A stretch of 64,000 nt of DNA from Silurus meridionalis (lineage: Eukaryota; Chordata; Actinopteri; Siluriformes; Siluridae): positions 25,201,560 to 25,265,559 of the forward strand of contig NC_060892.1 of NCBI RefSeq assembly GCF_014805685.1. The letters run 5' to 3'. Positions 62,635 to 64,000 of the stretch are shown here, piece after piece. Below the pieces are notes generated by a model that was not told where the DNA came from, did no database searches, and worked only from the letters and a program-made list of their open reading frames with translations. Position numbers and translations under genes: made by a program. Each line of letters begins with the position of its first letter. Within the stretch, counting starts at the first letter, position 1.

Positions 62635-62960
62635 GTTTCTGGACCATTAGATTGCTATGTGCTTCTTTTTGAACATCCCATTTGCTTTTATAAAAACCTC
62701 CTAGCTCTGGCTCTCTTTCCCAAGAGCATCATCATGCTGTCACAGGGGAGGGTTAAGGACCCAGCAGCGGCAGCTTGACAGGGGGGGATTTGAACTTGTG
62801 ATCTTCCAATCCTTGACTTGTAATGTCCAATGCCTTAACCACTGGGCCACCACCTACCAGGTGCAGGTCTCATAGTTAAAATTAAGGCAACAAATTTGTG
62901 GTATCAGTTTGGAGAAGACCCACATATGGCTGGAAAAGTCAGGTGTCCCCCCAATAGGTT
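62635..62960 (-). mobile_element. Tc1-derived relic interrupted by a SINE
   Basis: Left part 'ttctggaccattagattg' and 'tgaacatcccatttgctttt'; right part 'ttgtggtatcagtttggaga', 'cccacatatggctggaaaag' and 'tcaggtgtcc'. Between them an inverted SINE occupies about 62705-62862 ('acaggggagggttaaggacc', 'ggatttgaacttgtgatctt', 'ccttaaccactgggccacc'). Confidence 0.65.
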
Positions 62961-63379
62961 TGAGGTCTGACCTTGATCATACTTGAACCTGCATGTTATT
63001 TTTCCTGCATTAATTGCTGCATGAAGCCATGAACACTCATTTGCTGATTCGAAAGCTCAAATGCATTGGGGTACAGTATATTATCAGCTACCTGCTGATC
63101 ATATTCATCGCGCAACCTACCGCACGTTCTGCTTGACTGCTGTGGTATACCAAGCGAAAGAGCTATAATGCGGACGGATGAATTAGAGGGCTCCTGTGCG
63201 AAAGGGAAGCTCCTGACAAATCGGCTGTTAACTTGATACACGCTGCAAAAACTTGGGTTTCCGAGCAGCAGGACCCGGAGTCTGACAGTCGCAGTGGCGA
63301 CAGAGGGATTGTGCTAACGACTCAGAGTGTTCCAGTAAACGTTGCTGGTTGGAGGCTGGAGCCATCAGTCTTTTGCCTT

Positions 63380-63414
<35 letters not shown>

Positions 63415-64000
63415 TCAGAGATCAGGCTGCAGTCACTATTGTACTGCAGTGCGTATGCGGCTCGGTGCATATTTATGTGTTGTGAACTTATTTTAAATAC
63501 ACACCATTTGCTTTAAATATCTGCATTTGATGGTGTATTTGAAATGAGCTCCTCTGTGAACCATCTCAGTTTGAGCACTGCTAATGCAAAGAAATATTAA
63601 AGGTAATGTTGACACACAGCCATTGATTTATTCCGAATATTTCCACAGAGCGACTTGTAGGTTTCCGTTTGCTTCCAAGTTTTATCGCCGCATGGCCCCA
63701 GCTATGGATAGAAATGCAGGTGCTGAAAAATCGGTCGACCGGAAATGAAATCTTTTTGGAAAATTGCCTGTCTTTATGTTTAATTCTGCTGATATGGAAT
63801 AAAACGCTGGCCAACTTCTGAAGCCCTTCTGAAAGTCTGCTTCAGTCCAAATTTTTTACTTCTGGACAAATATTCTATTTATACGTAATAATATTCTCAA
63901 TTTAAAGTCTTGTTAGTTAAATGGATTTTTACTTAACTAAAAATAAAACTTAATGTAGCTCATTAAAAATTTACTCGGACTAAAATTCTTACTTTCCAGC
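62961..64000. other. Intergenic to window end
   Basis: (ac)n at about 63388-63414. No supportable exon or named repeat. Confidence 0.4.

Overview
The window looks like gene-poor nuclear DNA of a teleost fish. Evidence: spliced exons with GT/AG borders, long di- and tetranucleotide arrays, tRNA-derived SINEs, and many Tc1-like DNA transposons at different stages of decay. The repeat mix (short Tc1-derived elements, a SINE with a 'gctcagtggttaa' head, GATA/GACA arrays) resembles what I remember of catfish genomes. That taxonomic call is inference.

Only one cellular gene can be reconstructed. It lies on the + strand at 13743-19081, with four coding exons (13743-13752, 15512-15640, 15768-17515, 18809-19081). 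All junctions are phase-compatible and the sum is 720 codons including the stop. The 719-residue product is a KAP-family P-loop protein with two hydrophobic stretches inserted in the NTPase domain and a C-terminal SAM-like domain. It is closest to NKPD1 and to the KAP part of Kidins220. Its Walker A and Walker B motifs are degenerate, so it is probably a membrane-associated pseudo-NTPase. An alternative phase-compatible first exon lies at 13249-13282. A second possible exon, of unknown gene, lies at 37689-37822.

Region by region. 1-13 kb: microsatellites, GACA/GATA arrays near 3.1-3.8 and 8.3-8.5 kb that share a non-microsatellite block, a CA/TG inverted pair at 9.5-9.7 kb, a 32-bp minisatellite at 10.8 kb, and a compound CT/CTGT/CTAT array at 12.3-12.9 kb. 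13-19 kb: the KAP gene. 19-24 kb: Tc1 relics and unannotated single-copy-looking DNA. 24.3-25.0 kb: a TCTG/TCTA array with a repeated spacer, followed by a SINE. 26.3-27.2 kb: a 50-bp minisatellite. 31-35 kb and 54.8-56.3 kb: three near-identical DD37E Tc1-like transposons, two full length with paired terminal and internal repeats and one lacking its left half; every transposase is frameshifted. 50.4-53.1 kb: a 1.31-kb, almost perfect tandem duplication. 53.3-54.3 kb: a 334-bp tandem repeat. 48.9-49.1 kb: an internally deleted copy of a different Tc1 family. The rest is mostly short repeat fragments and DNA in which I recognise nothing. A few GC-balanced, non-repetitive islands look like candidate conserved non-coding elements.

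The clearest story is the repeats: recent DD37E transposition (with copies sharing the same disabling lesions), fresh tandem duplication, and array expansion seeded inside older repeats.
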